Translations under genes and position numbers: made by a program
The notes under the pieces: model-generated
Database searches by the model: none
What the model was told of the DNA's origin: nothing
What the model saw: the letters and a program-made list of their open reading frames with translations, nothing else
Shown: piece after piece, positions 16,758 to 25,395 of the stretch
How positions within the stretch are numbered: position 1 is the stretch's first letter
Layout of the letters: every line of letters begins with the position of its first letter
NCBI GenBank assembly: GCA_003251175.1
Contig: QKHC01000037.1
Location: 1-40,927 of the forward strand
DNA from: Gemmatimonadota bacterium
Lineage (GTDB): Bacteria > Gemmatimonadota > Gemmatimonadetes > Gemmatimonadales > GWC2-71-9
Length of the DNA: 40,927 bases
Direction of reading: 5' to 3'

Positions 16758-17253
16758 GCGCGGATTCGCTTTCCGAGTGAGCGCGAGCGTCCGCGGCGGC
16801 CTGCCGCACTGCGACGACAATGTTCTGGTAACCGGTGCAGCGACACAGGTTGCCGGCCAGGGCTTCGCGGATCTCGCGCTCGTCCGGCGCCGGATGGTCG
16901 CGCAGGAAGGGAACGAGCGTCATCAGGATCCCGGGCGTGCAGAACCCGCACTGCAGTGCGTGGGCTTCGTGGAAGGCGGACTGGAGCGGATGCAGCCCGC
17001 CAGGTGATGCCAGGCCCTCGACGGTCGTGACGGCGTGGCCGTCCGCCTGCGCGGCGAACATCAAGCACGAGCGTACCGCTTCCCCGTCGAGCAAGATCGT
17101 GCATGCGCCGCAGACGCCGTGCTCGCACCCGACGTGCGTGCCGGTCAGGCCGAGATCCTGTCGCAGGAAATCGCTGAGCAGCAGACGTGGCTCCACGACC
17201 ACGTCGTGCCGCGTCCCGTTCACCGTCACCTGCACGGGGACTTGCTGGGTCAC
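16750..17253 (-). CDS. Molybdenum hydroxylase 2x[2Fe-2S] subunit (CoxS/XdhC-like)
   Basis: 167 aa from GTG 17253. GCEHGVCGACTILLDGEAVRSCL and CGFCTPGILMT...NLCRCTGYQNI. Confidence 0.95.
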   Translation of the reverse strand: MTQQVPVQVTVNGTRHDVVVEPRLLLSDFLRQDLGLTGTHVGCEHGVCGACTILLDGEAVRSCLMFAAQADGHAVTTVEGLASPGGLHPLQSAFHEAHALQCGFCTPGILMTLVPFLRDHPAPDEREIREALAGNLCRCTGYQNIVVAVRQAAADARAHSESESARA

Positions 17254-17377
17254 GTCTCGCCTCCGGGCCGCAAAAACGGGCGCCCAGGGCGAGCCGCGCG
17301 GGTTCGGCCTGAGCGGGGGCGCTCGAGACAGGGGGCGAGCGTAACGTACGCGCCGGTGCCCGGCCCGCAAGCAGTGA

Positions 17378-18028
17378 CTAGAACTGCAAGACCTGCAGGG
17401 TGGCCTCGAGCCCGAGTCCTGACAGTTGCTCGCGGCGCGTGACGCCATCGCGCGCCGGAAAGTCGTAACGCTCCAGCGCGTACCACACCCCTACCGTGAG
17501 CGGGCCCAGGTGGTAATCCATACCCGCCGCCGCCGTGAAGGCCAGCTCCGGCTGCTCGAGGTCGCTGACGGAGACCAGCGGCAACAGCAGGAACCGGCCC
17601 ACCCCGTCAATGTGACCATCGAGCAGCGCGACGCGCGCCTCGGCGCCGATCTGCAGAGCGGTCCAGCGTTGGCGTGCGATCGGCGCGGTATAGGTGCGCG
17701 TGCGCACGCCCGTGAGGAACGTGAGCCACGGCAGTGCGCGGTATCCGGCGTCGGCGCGCAGCTCCGCCACGTCGCGGTCTTCGGCATTGGAGCTGTCACG
17801 GGTGAACCGCCCTCCGAGGGCGGTCAGGCCGAGGTGCACCCGCGGGGCGAGCGTCGCGCCGATACGGGCGCCGCCCAGGAGTCCTGAAGAGCGCTCCACC
17901 CCGAATCCCACATCGACGCGATGCTCGGTCGATTCGAGCAGCGCCGCCACCGTGAGCGTCTGCGCCGGTGCCGTCGCGGCGTGAGCCAGCGTTACCATCG
18001 CCCACGCGAGCGCGCATCGAGCGCTCAC
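17378..18028 (-). CDS. Secreted outer-membrane beta-barrel protein, unknown function
   Basis: 216 aa. Signal peptide MSARCALAWAMVTLAHAATAPAQ; amphipathic strand pattern; terminal Phe (LQVLQF); GTGA overlap with upstream gene. Confidence 0.6.
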   Translation of the reverse strand: MSARCALAWAMVTLAHAATAPAQTLTVAALLESTEHRVDVGFGVERSSGLLGGARIGATLAPRVHLGLTALGGRFTRDSSNAEDRDVAELRADAGYRALPWLTFLTGVRTRTYTAPIARQRWTALQIGAEARVALLDGHIDGVGRFLLLPLVSVSDLEQPELAFTAAAGMDYHLGPLTVGVWYALERYDFPARDGVTRREQLSGLGLEATLQVLQF

Positions 18029-19068
18029 GGCGCGGTCCCCGCCGCGGGGGCCAGCAGCAGCACGGTGCGAGCGATCCGGTCGGCGTTGCGGGTGCGAATC
18101 GTGTCGTTCTGCGTCCGGCGCTCGGTCTCGCGCCGTTGATTCGCGGCGACGTTTTCGGCGATCACGGGATTCGCCGCCCGGGCGATCATGGCCACAACGC
18201 CGGTGAGCGCAGCGGCACCGGCCACCACGACCGCGGGTCCGCGTTCCGCGTCGAGCTCACTGCTGGAAAGCGCGCTGGAGATCGCCAGCACGCCGGCGGC
18301 CACGCCGAGTCCCTTGGCGAGCTCCCCCGCGGCCGACCATCCGGAGCGGCGCTCGGGCAGCAGCTCACCGGGAGCGTGTGCCGGGAGGGTGTCCTCGAGC
18401 GGCTCCACTTCGTGCCGCAGACCGAAGAACACCCGGGCCGAGTCGGTCTGCTGCCGCGTGGAGCTCCGTCCGATGATCACCATCTCGTAGCGCCCCGGTG
18501 GGGCGAGGTGCCCATCGGCGAGCAATCCATCCCATGCGACTTCCTGTACCCCGCTCACCGTGCCATCGAGCAGTGTCACGGCGGTCGAGTCGCGCCGGCG
18601 CAGCTGCGCGAGCACGCGGGCGTCATGGGTGGTGACGATGGTGAACCGTACTCGCTGCGTGCGGGGGTCCACTCGGGTAACCGCGACGGGTCGCGCGCCG
18701 AGGGCAAAGGTCTCGCGTCGCGCCCGCGCGAAAGTCTGAAGTTGCAGTGGCGTGAAGCGCTGCGCGTCCAGATCGCTGAACGGGTCGCGCTGCAGCGCGG
18801 CGCGGAAGTATGTGACCCCGGAGTCAGCCCGTCCCGCGAGCACCAGCGCGGCACCGAGGTACAGGTAGGCTTCGACCCGCTCGGCGTTGGACACGGCGTG
18901 CGGCCACTGCGGTGAGATCACCTGTCGCAACAGCGGCATGGCCCGCTCGAACTCCAGCCCCTCGTACAGCTCGCGGGCGCGACGCAGCTGATCGGCCGTG
19001 CCGGTCTGGGCGGATAGCGGCGCCACCAGCGCGAGCAGGACGGCGGCCAGCGCGACGACGCGCGTCAC
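18025..19068 (-). CDS. Secreted TPR-type protein of unknown function
   Basis: 347 aa from GTG 19068 (GTGA overlap). Signal peptide VTRVVALAAVLLALVAPLSAQ; TPR-like ARELYEGLEFERAMPLLRQVI..VEAYLYLGAALVLAGRADSGVTYFRAALQRDP. Confidence 0.65.
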   Translation of the reverse strand: MTRVVALAAVLLALVAPLSAQTGTADQLRRARELYEGLEFERAMPLLRQVISPQWPHAVSNAERVEAYLYLGAALVLAGRADSGVTYFRAALQRDPFSDLDAQRFTPLQLQTFARARRETFALGARPVAVTRVDPRTQRVRFTIVTTHDARVLAQLRRRDSTAVTLLDGTVSGVQEVAWDGLLADGHLAPPGRYEMVIIGRSSTRQQTDSARVFFGLRHEVEPLEDTLPAHAPGELLPERRSGWSAAGELAKGLGVAAGVLAISSALSSSELDAERGPAVVVAGAAALTGVVAMIARAANPVIAENVAANQRRETERRTQNDTIRTRNADRIARTVLLLAPAAGTAP

Positions 19069-20582
19069 GGGCGGCTGCTGCGCGGTGCCAGACTGATGCG
19101 GCCGAGGTTGACGAAGTCGCCCGGCGCGACGGCGAGGGTGCTGTCGAACGGCGCGTAGCCGGAGGCGCGGACCTGCACGCGATGGGATCCAGCCGCGAGG
19201 CTCACATCGATCACGCTGCCGACGCCGACCTGGCGGCCGTCGATCGCAATCCGCGCATCTGCGGGAATCGTGTGCAGGCGCAGCGTCGCGGCTCCGGGGG
19301 GGGCGGTGGGAAGCGACGGCCCGGGTGGCGGCGAATCGGCTGCCGCGGAATCGGCCGCGACGGCGGGGGGCGGCACGATCACCGGATTGGCGCGCCGCGG
19401 TTCGTTGGCGCCGATGCGGCCGGAGGCGAGGATCGCCCCGGTGGCGAGCGCGGCGCTGGCGAGTCCGGCCAGCGCCGCAGCGCGCCGCCACGGCCGCGCC
19501 CGCCGTCGCGGCCCGGACACCACCAGTGTGGTTGCGTCGGAGATCTTCGGCAGTGCCCGACTGAGCACGCGCGGCACTTCGTCTCCCCGCGCCAGCTGGC
19601 GCAGCGCCTCCTCGCTGCTGCGGCGATCCTGCTCCGAGAACGGCAATGCCTCGAAGGCCTCCTGCATCGCGCTCGAGGTCTCGAATCGCTCCTCAGGCGT
19701 CTTGGCCAGCAGCCGCTCCACCAGGGCGACCAGCACCTCCGGGATGTCATCCCGCACCCGGCGCAGGTCCGGTACCGGCGAATGCAGATGGTGGTTGATG
19801 AATCCCGGCACCGTATCCGAGTCGAAGGGCACGCTGCCGGTGAGCAGTTCGAACGCCACAATCCCCAGGGCGTACTGGTCGCTCTGGGGCCCCGCCCGCT
19901 GCCCGCGGCACTGCTCCGGACTCATGAACGCGGGCGTCCCGATCACGGCGCCAGCCTCCGTGAGCGTGATGTCGGCCGCGTGGAGGGCGACGCCGAAGTC
20001 CGTCACCAGCACGCGGCCGTCGTGGTCCACCAGGAGATTGGCGCTCTTGATGTCGCGGTGGACGATGGCTCGCTGGTGGGCATACGCCAGCGCGCGCCCC
20101 GCGGCGCGCAATACGTAGAGGGCGACGGGGACCGCGAGCGGACCCTGCGCTTCGAGGATCGAGTCGAGTGAGCGGCCGTCAACCAGCTTCATGGCGATGA
20201 ACAGAACGCCGCCCAGCTGCCCCACACGATACACCGGGACGATGTTCGGGTGCTCCAGCTCGGCCACGACGCGCGCTTCACGCCGGAATCGCTCGGTAGA
20301 CCGGGGCGCCGTTCCGAGACCGGGTGCCAGCACCTTCAGCGCCACCGGGCGGGCCAGCGCGAGTTCCGTCGCGCGGTAGATCACACCCATCCCGCCGCGG
20401 CCCAGCTCGCGCTCGACATCGAACTCACCGGCAAACACCATGCGGAGGCGCTCGAGCTCGGCCTCTCCCTCCGCGCCCTCTACGATGAGCGTCGCTACGC
20501 GCGGATCGGACACCTGCATGCCGCAGCGGCCGCAGAATCGCGAACCGTCGGGGACCGGCGCGCCACACTGGAAGCAGGTCAC
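19065..20582 (-). CDS. Transmembrane Ser/Thr protein kinase with N-terminal zinc ribbon and extracytoplasmic PEGA domain
   Basis: 505 aa. Zn ribbon CFQCGAPVPDGSRFCGRCG; ELGRGGMGVIYRATE; IVHRDIKSANLLVDHDG; TDFGVA; GTPAFMSPEQ; TM AALAGLASAALATGAILA; PEGA-like LHTIPADARIAIDGRQVGVGSVIDVSLAAGSHRVQVRASGY. Confidence 0.93.
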   Translation of the reverse strand: MTCFQCGAPVPDGSRFCGRCGMQVSDPRVATLIVEGAEGEAELERLRMVFAGEFDVERELGRGGMGVIYRATELALARPVALKVLAPGLGTAPRSTERFRREARVVAELEHPNIVPVYRVGQLGGVLFIAMKLVDGRSLDSILEAQGPLAVPVALYVLRAAGRALAYAHQRAIVHRDIKSANLLVDHDGRVLVTDFGVALHAADITLTEAGAVIGTPAFMSPEQCRGQRAGPQSDQYALGIVAFELLTGSVPFDSDTVPGFINHHLHSPVPDLRRVRDDIPEVLVALVERLLAKTPEERFETSSAMQEAFEALPFSEQDRRSSEEALRQLARGDEVPRVLSRALPKISDATTLVVSGPRRRARPWRRAAALAGLASAALATGAILASGRIGANEPRRANPVIVPPPAVAADSAAADSPPPGPSLPTAPPGAATLRLHTIPADARIAIDGRQVGVGSVIDVSLAAGSHRVQVRASGYAPFDSTLAVAPGDFVNLGRISLAPRSSRP

Positions 20583-20986
20583 CGGAGGGTTCCTCCCGCC
20601 ACCCGGATCTCGAACGCCGTATCTGCCACCACGCCGCTAGTGAGCGAGCTGAGCAGCTCGACGAGGATGTCGGCCTGTCCGTTGGAGAGCGGGTGGATCG
20701 AGTCTCCTGCCGCGTTGGTCACCATCACGGTGGAGTCGGACACGCGCACCACGAGGCGAGGCTGCGTCAACGGTTGCCCGCCGATCAGCACGGATATCCG
20801 GATGGGTACGTCGACGCCGGTGCGCAGCATCGATTCGCCCTCCCAGCGGAACGTCACCGCACCCACGTCGGTGGTGGCGAACACGTCTGACAGGCCGCAG
20901 GCCACGACCGCGGCCACCACCAGGAGCGGGGTGACGCGGCGAGCGAGGATCGCGACGGGCGCGTGGCGGGCAGATCGTGGCATCAT
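20579..20986 (-). CDS. Putative lipoprotein, unknown function
   Basis: 135 aa from ATG 20986. N-terminal basic and hydrophobic segment ending in a lipobox-like VVACG; last 4 nt overlap the kinase start. Confidence 0.55.
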   Translation of the reverse strand: MMPRSARHAPVAILARRVTPLLVVAAVVACGLSDVFATTDVGAVTFRWEGESMLRTGVDVPIRISVLIGGQPLTQPRLVVRVSDSTVMVTNAAGDSIHPLSNGQADILVELLSSLTSGVVADTAFEIRVAGGTLR

Positions 20987-21128
20987 CACGAGCGTAGATA
21001 AGAGACCCAGGACCGCCCAAGCTCGCAAGGTGAGCCCGCGTGCCGCAACTCGCGTGCAGCCAGCGCTGTTCGCGTCTCCCGCCGTGCCTCGCTATCTTGC
21101 CCTGCCTGTCCATGCATCGGAGTGCAAC

Positions 21129-22142
21129 ATGGCGGAGGTTCCTCGCGGCCGCTTCGTGTGGCACGAGTTGATGACGACCGAGCCCGACGCGGCGCAGGGC
21201 TTCTATGCCAGCGTGGTGGGATGGGGCTCGACGAACTGGGATCAGGACCCTTCGTATCGCCTCCTCACGATGCAGGGGGCGCCGATGGCCGGGCTGCTTC
21301 GTCTTCCCGACGAGGCCCGGGCGTCGGGCGCGCCACCTCACTGGCTCACCTACATCGCCGTACCCGACGTCGAAGCGGCCGTCTCCCGCGCGACCGGTGC
21401 GGGCGCGAGCGTCTACGTCCAACCCCAGGACGTGCCGTCCGTCGGCCGATTCGCGGTCCTGGCGGACCCGCAGGGAGCTGTCTTCGCGGTCTTCCGCCCG
21501 GCTCAGTCAGGAGGATCCGAGGAGCTGACCCTGGGCGATTTCTCCTGGCACGAGCTGGCCACCACGAACTGGCAGGCCGCATGGGAGTTCTATACCGCGC
21601 TGTTCGGCTGGGAGTTCGACTCCTCGTTTGACATGGGGACGGCCGGCACCTACTGGATGTTCCGCTCGGCGGGGGGTAAGCGGCCGGTCGGTGGGATGTA
21701 CACCAAACCGCCGGAGATGCAGGCACCGGCTCACTGGCTGCCCTACATCCTGGTTCCCAGCGTTGAGCGAACTCTCGAGGCTGTCCACCGTCACGGCGGG
21801 CAGGTGCTCAACGGACCGATGGAGGTGCCCGGGGGTGACTGGATCGCCCAGTGCCTCGACCCACAGGGCGGCGTGTTTGCCATCCACGCCCGCAAGCCGG
21901 TGGCTCGCCCGGCGAGCCCGGCCGTGAAACGACCACGTAAGAAGAAGACAACCGTCAAGCGGTCGGCCAAGAAGGCGGCGAAGAAGCCTGCGAAGAAGCC
22001 TGTCCGCAAGAAGCGCGTGCGTCGCAAGCCGGTTGCGAGGAAAGGCACCCGGAGAAAGCCCCTGCGCCGCCGGCCCAAGCCGAGACCCAAGAAGCGGACC
22101 ACGCGTAAGACGCGCCGCCCCCGGGGTCGCCGGCGCCGCTGA
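21129..22142 (+). CDS. Tandem VOC/glyoxalase-fold protein with C-terminal histone-H1-like basic tail
   Basis: 337 aa from ATG 21129 (GGAG upstream). Two related halves, FVWHELMTTEPDAAQGFYASVVGW and FSWHELATTNWQAAWEFYTALFGWEF; the tail from about residue 255 is Lys/Arg/Pro rich. Confidence 0.88.
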   Translation: MAEVPRGRFVWHELMTTEPDAAQGFYASVVGWGSTNWDQDPSYRLLTMQGAPMAGLLRLPDEARASGAPPHWLTYIAVPDVEAAVSRATGAGASVYVQPQDVPSVGRFAVLADPQGAVFAVFRPAQSGGSEELTLGDFSWHELATTNWQAAWEFYTALFGWEFDSSFDMGTAGTYWMFRSAGGKRPVGGMYTKPPEMQAPAHWLPYILVPSVERTLEAVHRHGGQVLNGPMEVPGGDWIAQCLDPQGGVFAIHARKPVARPASPAVKRPRKKKTTVKRSAKKAAKKPAKKPVRKKRVRRKPVARKGTRRKPLRRRPKPRPKKRTTRKTRRPRGRRRR

Positions 22143-22151
22143 CCGCGACAC

Positions 22152-22826
22152 TCATCGCCGTGGCGGCGACGCTTTCGCCTCCCGGTACGCGCCCGCGAAG
22201 TCGATCACGCAGACGATGCGGTACTGGGCGTGCGGGGCGCAGGCGGCTCCGGCCAGCCGCAGCTCGGGATCGAGGATGTTGGCGCGATGCCCGCGGTCGG
22301 GCACGCCGTCGTCGATCAGCAGATCAATGACGACATCGCGGGCGGTTTCTGAACCGTACGCGATGTTCTCAGCAGCGGACCCGTCCCACGTGCCGTAGCG
22401 ACCGATGCGGTCGACCATGCGGGACCCGTCGGTGCCCGTGTGGCCGATGCCACCATCGCGGCCCTGGTCTACGGCGTGGTCACGTGCGGCCCGGCTGAGG
22501 CCGGGAGAATAGTCGAGGGGTGGAAGCGGTGTGGTGCGGCGCAGCACGGCGATCGCCTCGCGCACGGCCGCCGCCCCTTCCTGGGTCGCGATCGTGACGC
22601 GATCCGGTCGATCGTACAGGACGCCCCGAAAGCGCGGCAGCATCGTCTCCAGCAACCCGGCGTAGGCTGCGGGGCCGGTGCGCGCGCGGTTCAGTTCAGT
22701 GAGGATTTCGCGATCGAGCGAGGCATGCTGGGCGCCGAGCAGCGGCCCGGCGGCTCCGCACGCCAGGAGGAAAGTCACTGCCTGGCGGGCGTACCGGAAG
22801 GGAGGGCGGCGCCGCATCCAGGTCAC
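22152..22826 (-). CDS. Secreted CAP (SCP/PR-1) domain protein
   Basis: 224 aa. Signal peptide; ILTELNRARTGPAAYAGLL; LSRAARDHAVDQGRDGGIGHTGTDGS; AENIAYGSETARDVVIDLLIDDGVPDRGHRANILDP. Confidence 0.85.
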   Translation of the reverse strand: MTWMRRRPPFRYARQAVTFLLACGAAGPLLGAQHASLDREILTELNRARTGPAAYAGLLETMLPRFRGVLYDRPDRVTIATQEGAAAVREAIAVLRRTTPLPPLDYSPGLSRAARDHAVDQGRDGGIGHTGTDGSRMVDRIGRYGTWDGSAAENIAYGSETARDVVIDLLIDDGVPDRGHRANILDPELRLAGAACAPHAQYRIVCVIDFAGAYREAKASPPRR

Positions 22827-23269
22827 TCGGCCAGGGCGGCGGCCACGCGCGCCAGTCCCTCCGCACCGAGCCGCTCCCGGGCGAGCGGAAACAGCACGTC
22901 GTCTTCACGGGCGATATGGGTGCGCAGCAGGTCGATCAGCTCGAACGCCGTGGCGGCGGCGCCGGCGAGGTCTGCCCCGGCCAGCGCCCCATCGAGCTCC
23001 CGCTCGAGCGCCCAGAGGCGCTGGTGCTCCTCAATGAAGATGGCGGTTGGCGCATCCGGGCCGAGGGCCGGAAACAGCGCGCGTTCTTCGTTCTGGTTGT
23101 GCGCTCGCACGGGGCCGGCGAGAAAGGCGTGGGCGTCGCGTGCCGCCGCAACGTGCGCCGCCGCAACATCCGCATTCCGGAATGCGGTTGCGGCCTCCTC
23201 GAGCCGGTCGAGCACGCTGAGGGCCTCACGATGCTCCGCTTCGAACCGGAGGAGCGGGTCCGGGGTCAC
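22823..23269 (-). CDS. Hemerythrin HHE cation-binding domain protein
   Basis: 148 aa from GTG 23269 (GTGA overlap). Helical pattern with FEAEHREAL, VRAHNQNEERALFP, FIEEHQRLWALERELDGAL, LLRTHIAREDDVLFPLA. Confidence 0.85.
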   Translation of the reverse strand: MTPDPLLRFEAEHREALSVLDRLEEAATAFRNADVAAAHVAAARDAHAFLAGPVRAHNQNEERALFPALGPDAPTAIFIEEHQRLWALERELDGALAGADLAGAAATAFELIDLLRTHIAREDDVLFPLARERLGAEGLARVAAALAE

Positions 23270-24288
23270 GGGGTCACCACCCATCGGATGCCGTCGCCCC
23301 GCCGCAGGCGGTCGAATCCGTCGTTGATGTCGGTGAGCGGTATGGTGCCGCTCACAATGGGGTCGAGCGTAAGGCGGCCACTCTCCAGCAGGTGCAGGAT
23401 GTCGGGATAGTCGCCAGCGCCGCACCCGAGACTGCCCATCACCTCGAGCTCGTAGTACATCAGTTTTGCGGCGGAAAGCGTCACCGGCTCGTGCGAGTAC
23501 CCGATCACGCACATGCGGGCGCCCTTGCGCAACAACGAGAACCCGAGCTCCATCGTCCTGGGATTACCGATCGCTTCGAACACCACCTCCGCGCCCCCGT
23601 CCGTCAGCTCGCGGACGCGCTTGTCGACGCGGGACACGGTCTGCGGGTTGATGGTGGCGAACGCACCGAGCCGTGTGGCTAGGTCGAGGCGGGCGTCGTT
23701 CAGATCGACGGCGATCACCCGTGCGCCCGCGGCGACGGCGCACTGCACGACGTTCAGCCCTACGCCACCACACCCGACGACGACCACGGACTCGCCGGGG
23801 CGCACCCGTGCCCGGTTTCGCACCGCGTGAAATGGTGTCGAGAGCGCGTCCGCGATGACTCCGGCCCGGTCGAGCGGCAGGGTGTCGGGCAACGGGATCA
23901 GCTCCCGCGCCGGCACCACGACGTACTCCGCGTAGCCGCCGTCGATGTTGTTCCCCAGCATGATCATGCCGACACAGAGATTCTCCCGGCCCCGCCGGCA
24001 GAACTCGCAGCGACCGCAGCCGTATACCGACGGGATCAGGACGTGATCGCCGACGCGCCGGTCGCTCCCACCGTCGCCGAGTGCCGCGACCGTACCCGCG
24101 ATTTCGTGGCCGAGCACCAGTGGCGGCTGCTTGAACGGCTTCACGCCATGATCGAGGTAGTGCAGGTCGGTGTGGCACATTCCGCATCCCGCCACCCGGA
24201 CTAACGCCTCTGCGGCTCCCGGCCGGGGCGTCGGGACATCTTCGATGGTGAGGGGCTTCCCCGCTTCCCGAAATACCGCCGCCTTCAT
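23266..24288 (-). CDS. had: Zn-dependent MDR alcohol dehydrogenase, candidate 6-hydroxycyclohex-1-ene-1-carbonyl-CoA dehydrogenase (Had)
   Basis: 340 aa from ATG 24288. VAGCGMCHTDLHYLDHG, LGHEIAGTVAALG, structural Zn CGRCEFCRRGRENLC, VVGCGGVGLNVVQCAVAAGARVIAVD. Specific function is inferred from the benzoyl-CoA reductase operon. Confidence 0.75.
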   Translation of the reverse strand: MKAAVFREAGKPLTIEDVPTPRPGAAEALVRVAGCGMCHTDLHYLDHGVKPFKQPPLVLGHEIAGTVAALGDGGSDRRVGDHVLIPSVYGCGRCEFCRRGRENLCVGMIMLGNNIDGGYAEYVVVPARELIPLPDTLPLDRAGVIADALSTPFHAVRNRARVRPGESVVVVGCGGVGLNVVQCAVAAGARVIAVDLNDARLDLATRLGAFATINPQTVSRVDKRVRELTDGGAEVVFEAIGNPRTMELGFSLLRKGARMCVIGYSHEPVTLSAAKLMYYELEVMGSLGCGAGDYPDILHLLESGRLTLDPIVSGTIPLTDINDGFDRLRRGDGIRWVVTP

Positions 24289-24587
24289 GTACCCTCCTTG
24301 CCGTCCCGGGGCCGTCGCGTGTACACGGTCCGGAACATGGTGGCGAGCGCGCACGCGTCGCACCCCTCGTCCAGCTCCTCGGGTCGGACGGGATCGGCGA
24401 CCACGTCGAAGCCGGCGGCCTGGTAGAGGGCCACGGCCTCGGCGACCCGTGTCACGTCCGTCACAAACCGTCGCTCCCACCCCGCGGCGAGCCGGTCGGG
24501 ATTGGCGCGCACCCGTTGCTGCCCCAGGGCACGGAGCGCCTCCGATTCGGCGATGGCGCGGGCCGCGGCATCGCGATCGCCCGTCAT
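24285..24587 (-). CDS. Small conserved-looking CxxC protein within the benzoyl-CoA reductase operon
   Basis: 100 aa. ...VADPVRPEELDEGCDACALATMFRTVYTRRPRDGKEGT; start 1 nt after the bcrD-like stop, end overlaps the had-like start (ATGA). Confidence 0.65.
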   Translation of the reverse strand: MTGDRDAAARAIAESEALRALGQQRVRANPDRLAAGWERRFVTDVTRVAEAVALYQAAGFDVVADPVRPEELDEGCDACALATMFRTVYTRRPRDGKEGT

Positions 24588-24588
24588 G

Positions 24589-25395
24589 TCAGCTGGGCTG
24601 CCCCGCCCGGGCGGCGAGTCGCCGGTGCGCCAGGACGGCCGCGCCCATGGCAGCCACCAGTTGCACGCTGTCGGCAGGGGGCACGTTGACCGCAGTCCGC
24701 AGCTCCTGGCGGATGACGTCCGCCATGCGCTCGAACCGCAGGATGCCGCCGATCAGCGTCAGCTCCGACTCGATGCGAACCCGCTTCAGGAGCTGGATCG
24801 ACCGCGAGACCAGGGAGACGATCGCGCCGTACATGATGTCCGCGGGGGCGGCACCCTGGCTCAGCTGGTTGATCACCTCCGACTCGGCGAACACCGCGCA
24901 GACGCCCGAGATGGGGACCGCTTCCTTCGACGTCGCCACGAGGGGGCCGATTTCGGTGGTCGAGTAGCCCATGTACCGCGCCGTCTTCTCGAGAAACGCG
25001 CCCGTTCCAGCCGCGCATTTGTCGTTGAGCCGGAACGACTGGACCTTGCGGTCCTCACCGACCCGGCTGGCCTTCATGGTCTGTCCACCGACGTCGAGGA
25101 CGGTTCGCGTTCCGGGGAACAGGAGGCCGGTGCCGCGAGCGGCGGCGGTCAGGTCAGTCACCTGGGCATCGCCGGCCGGCACCTGGTGGCGCCCGAATCC
25201 GGTGGCGACGACGTACTCGAGATCGTTGCGGGTCAGGCCCGCCTCCGCCGCGGCGCGCTCCAGTACCCGATCGCTGACCTTGGCGAGCTGAAACCCGGTC
25301 GGCTCGAGCGCCACTCCGGCGACGGTGAGCGCCTCGTCGAGGATGACGGCCTTGGTGTACGTCGAGCCGACGTCGATACCGGCTGCGTACCTCAT
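24589..25395 (-). CDS. bcrD: Class I benzoyl-CoA reductase-type ATPase subunit (BcrD/BzdP-like, BadF/BadG/BcrA/BcrD family)
   Basis: 268 aa from ATG 25395. ASKHA motif [36 protein letters not shown], cluster Cys in [13 protein letters not shown] and [11 protein letters not shown]. Confidence 0.85.
   Translation of the reverse strand: MRYAAGIDVGSTYTKAVILDEALTVAGVALEPTGFQLAKVSDRVLERAAAEAGLTRNDLEYVVATGFGRHQVPAGDAQVTDLTAAARGTGLLFPGTRTVLDVGGQTMKASRVGEDRKVQSFRLNDKCAAGTGAFLEKTARYMGYSTTEIGPLVATSKEAVPISGVCAVFAESEVINQLSQGAAPADIMYGAIVSLVSRSIQLLKRVRIESELTLIGGILRFERMADVIRQELRTAVNVPPADSVQLVAAMGAAVLAHRRLAARAGQPS

Noticed and set aside
9842-17030. Plus-strand ORFs 9842..11416, 13375..14277 and 15108..17030, and minus-strand 11448..13289
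   Set aside because: Shadow frames of amidase, cyclase, NCS1 and Mo-hydroxylase genes that carry unambiguous motifs.
13048-17253. 4-hydroxybenzoyl-CoA reductase (HcrABC) to feed the benzoyl-CoA pathway
   Set aside because: The FAD subunit lacks the extra Cys-rich [4Fe-4S] loop expected in HcrB, and the neighbours are amidase, cyclase and NCS1.
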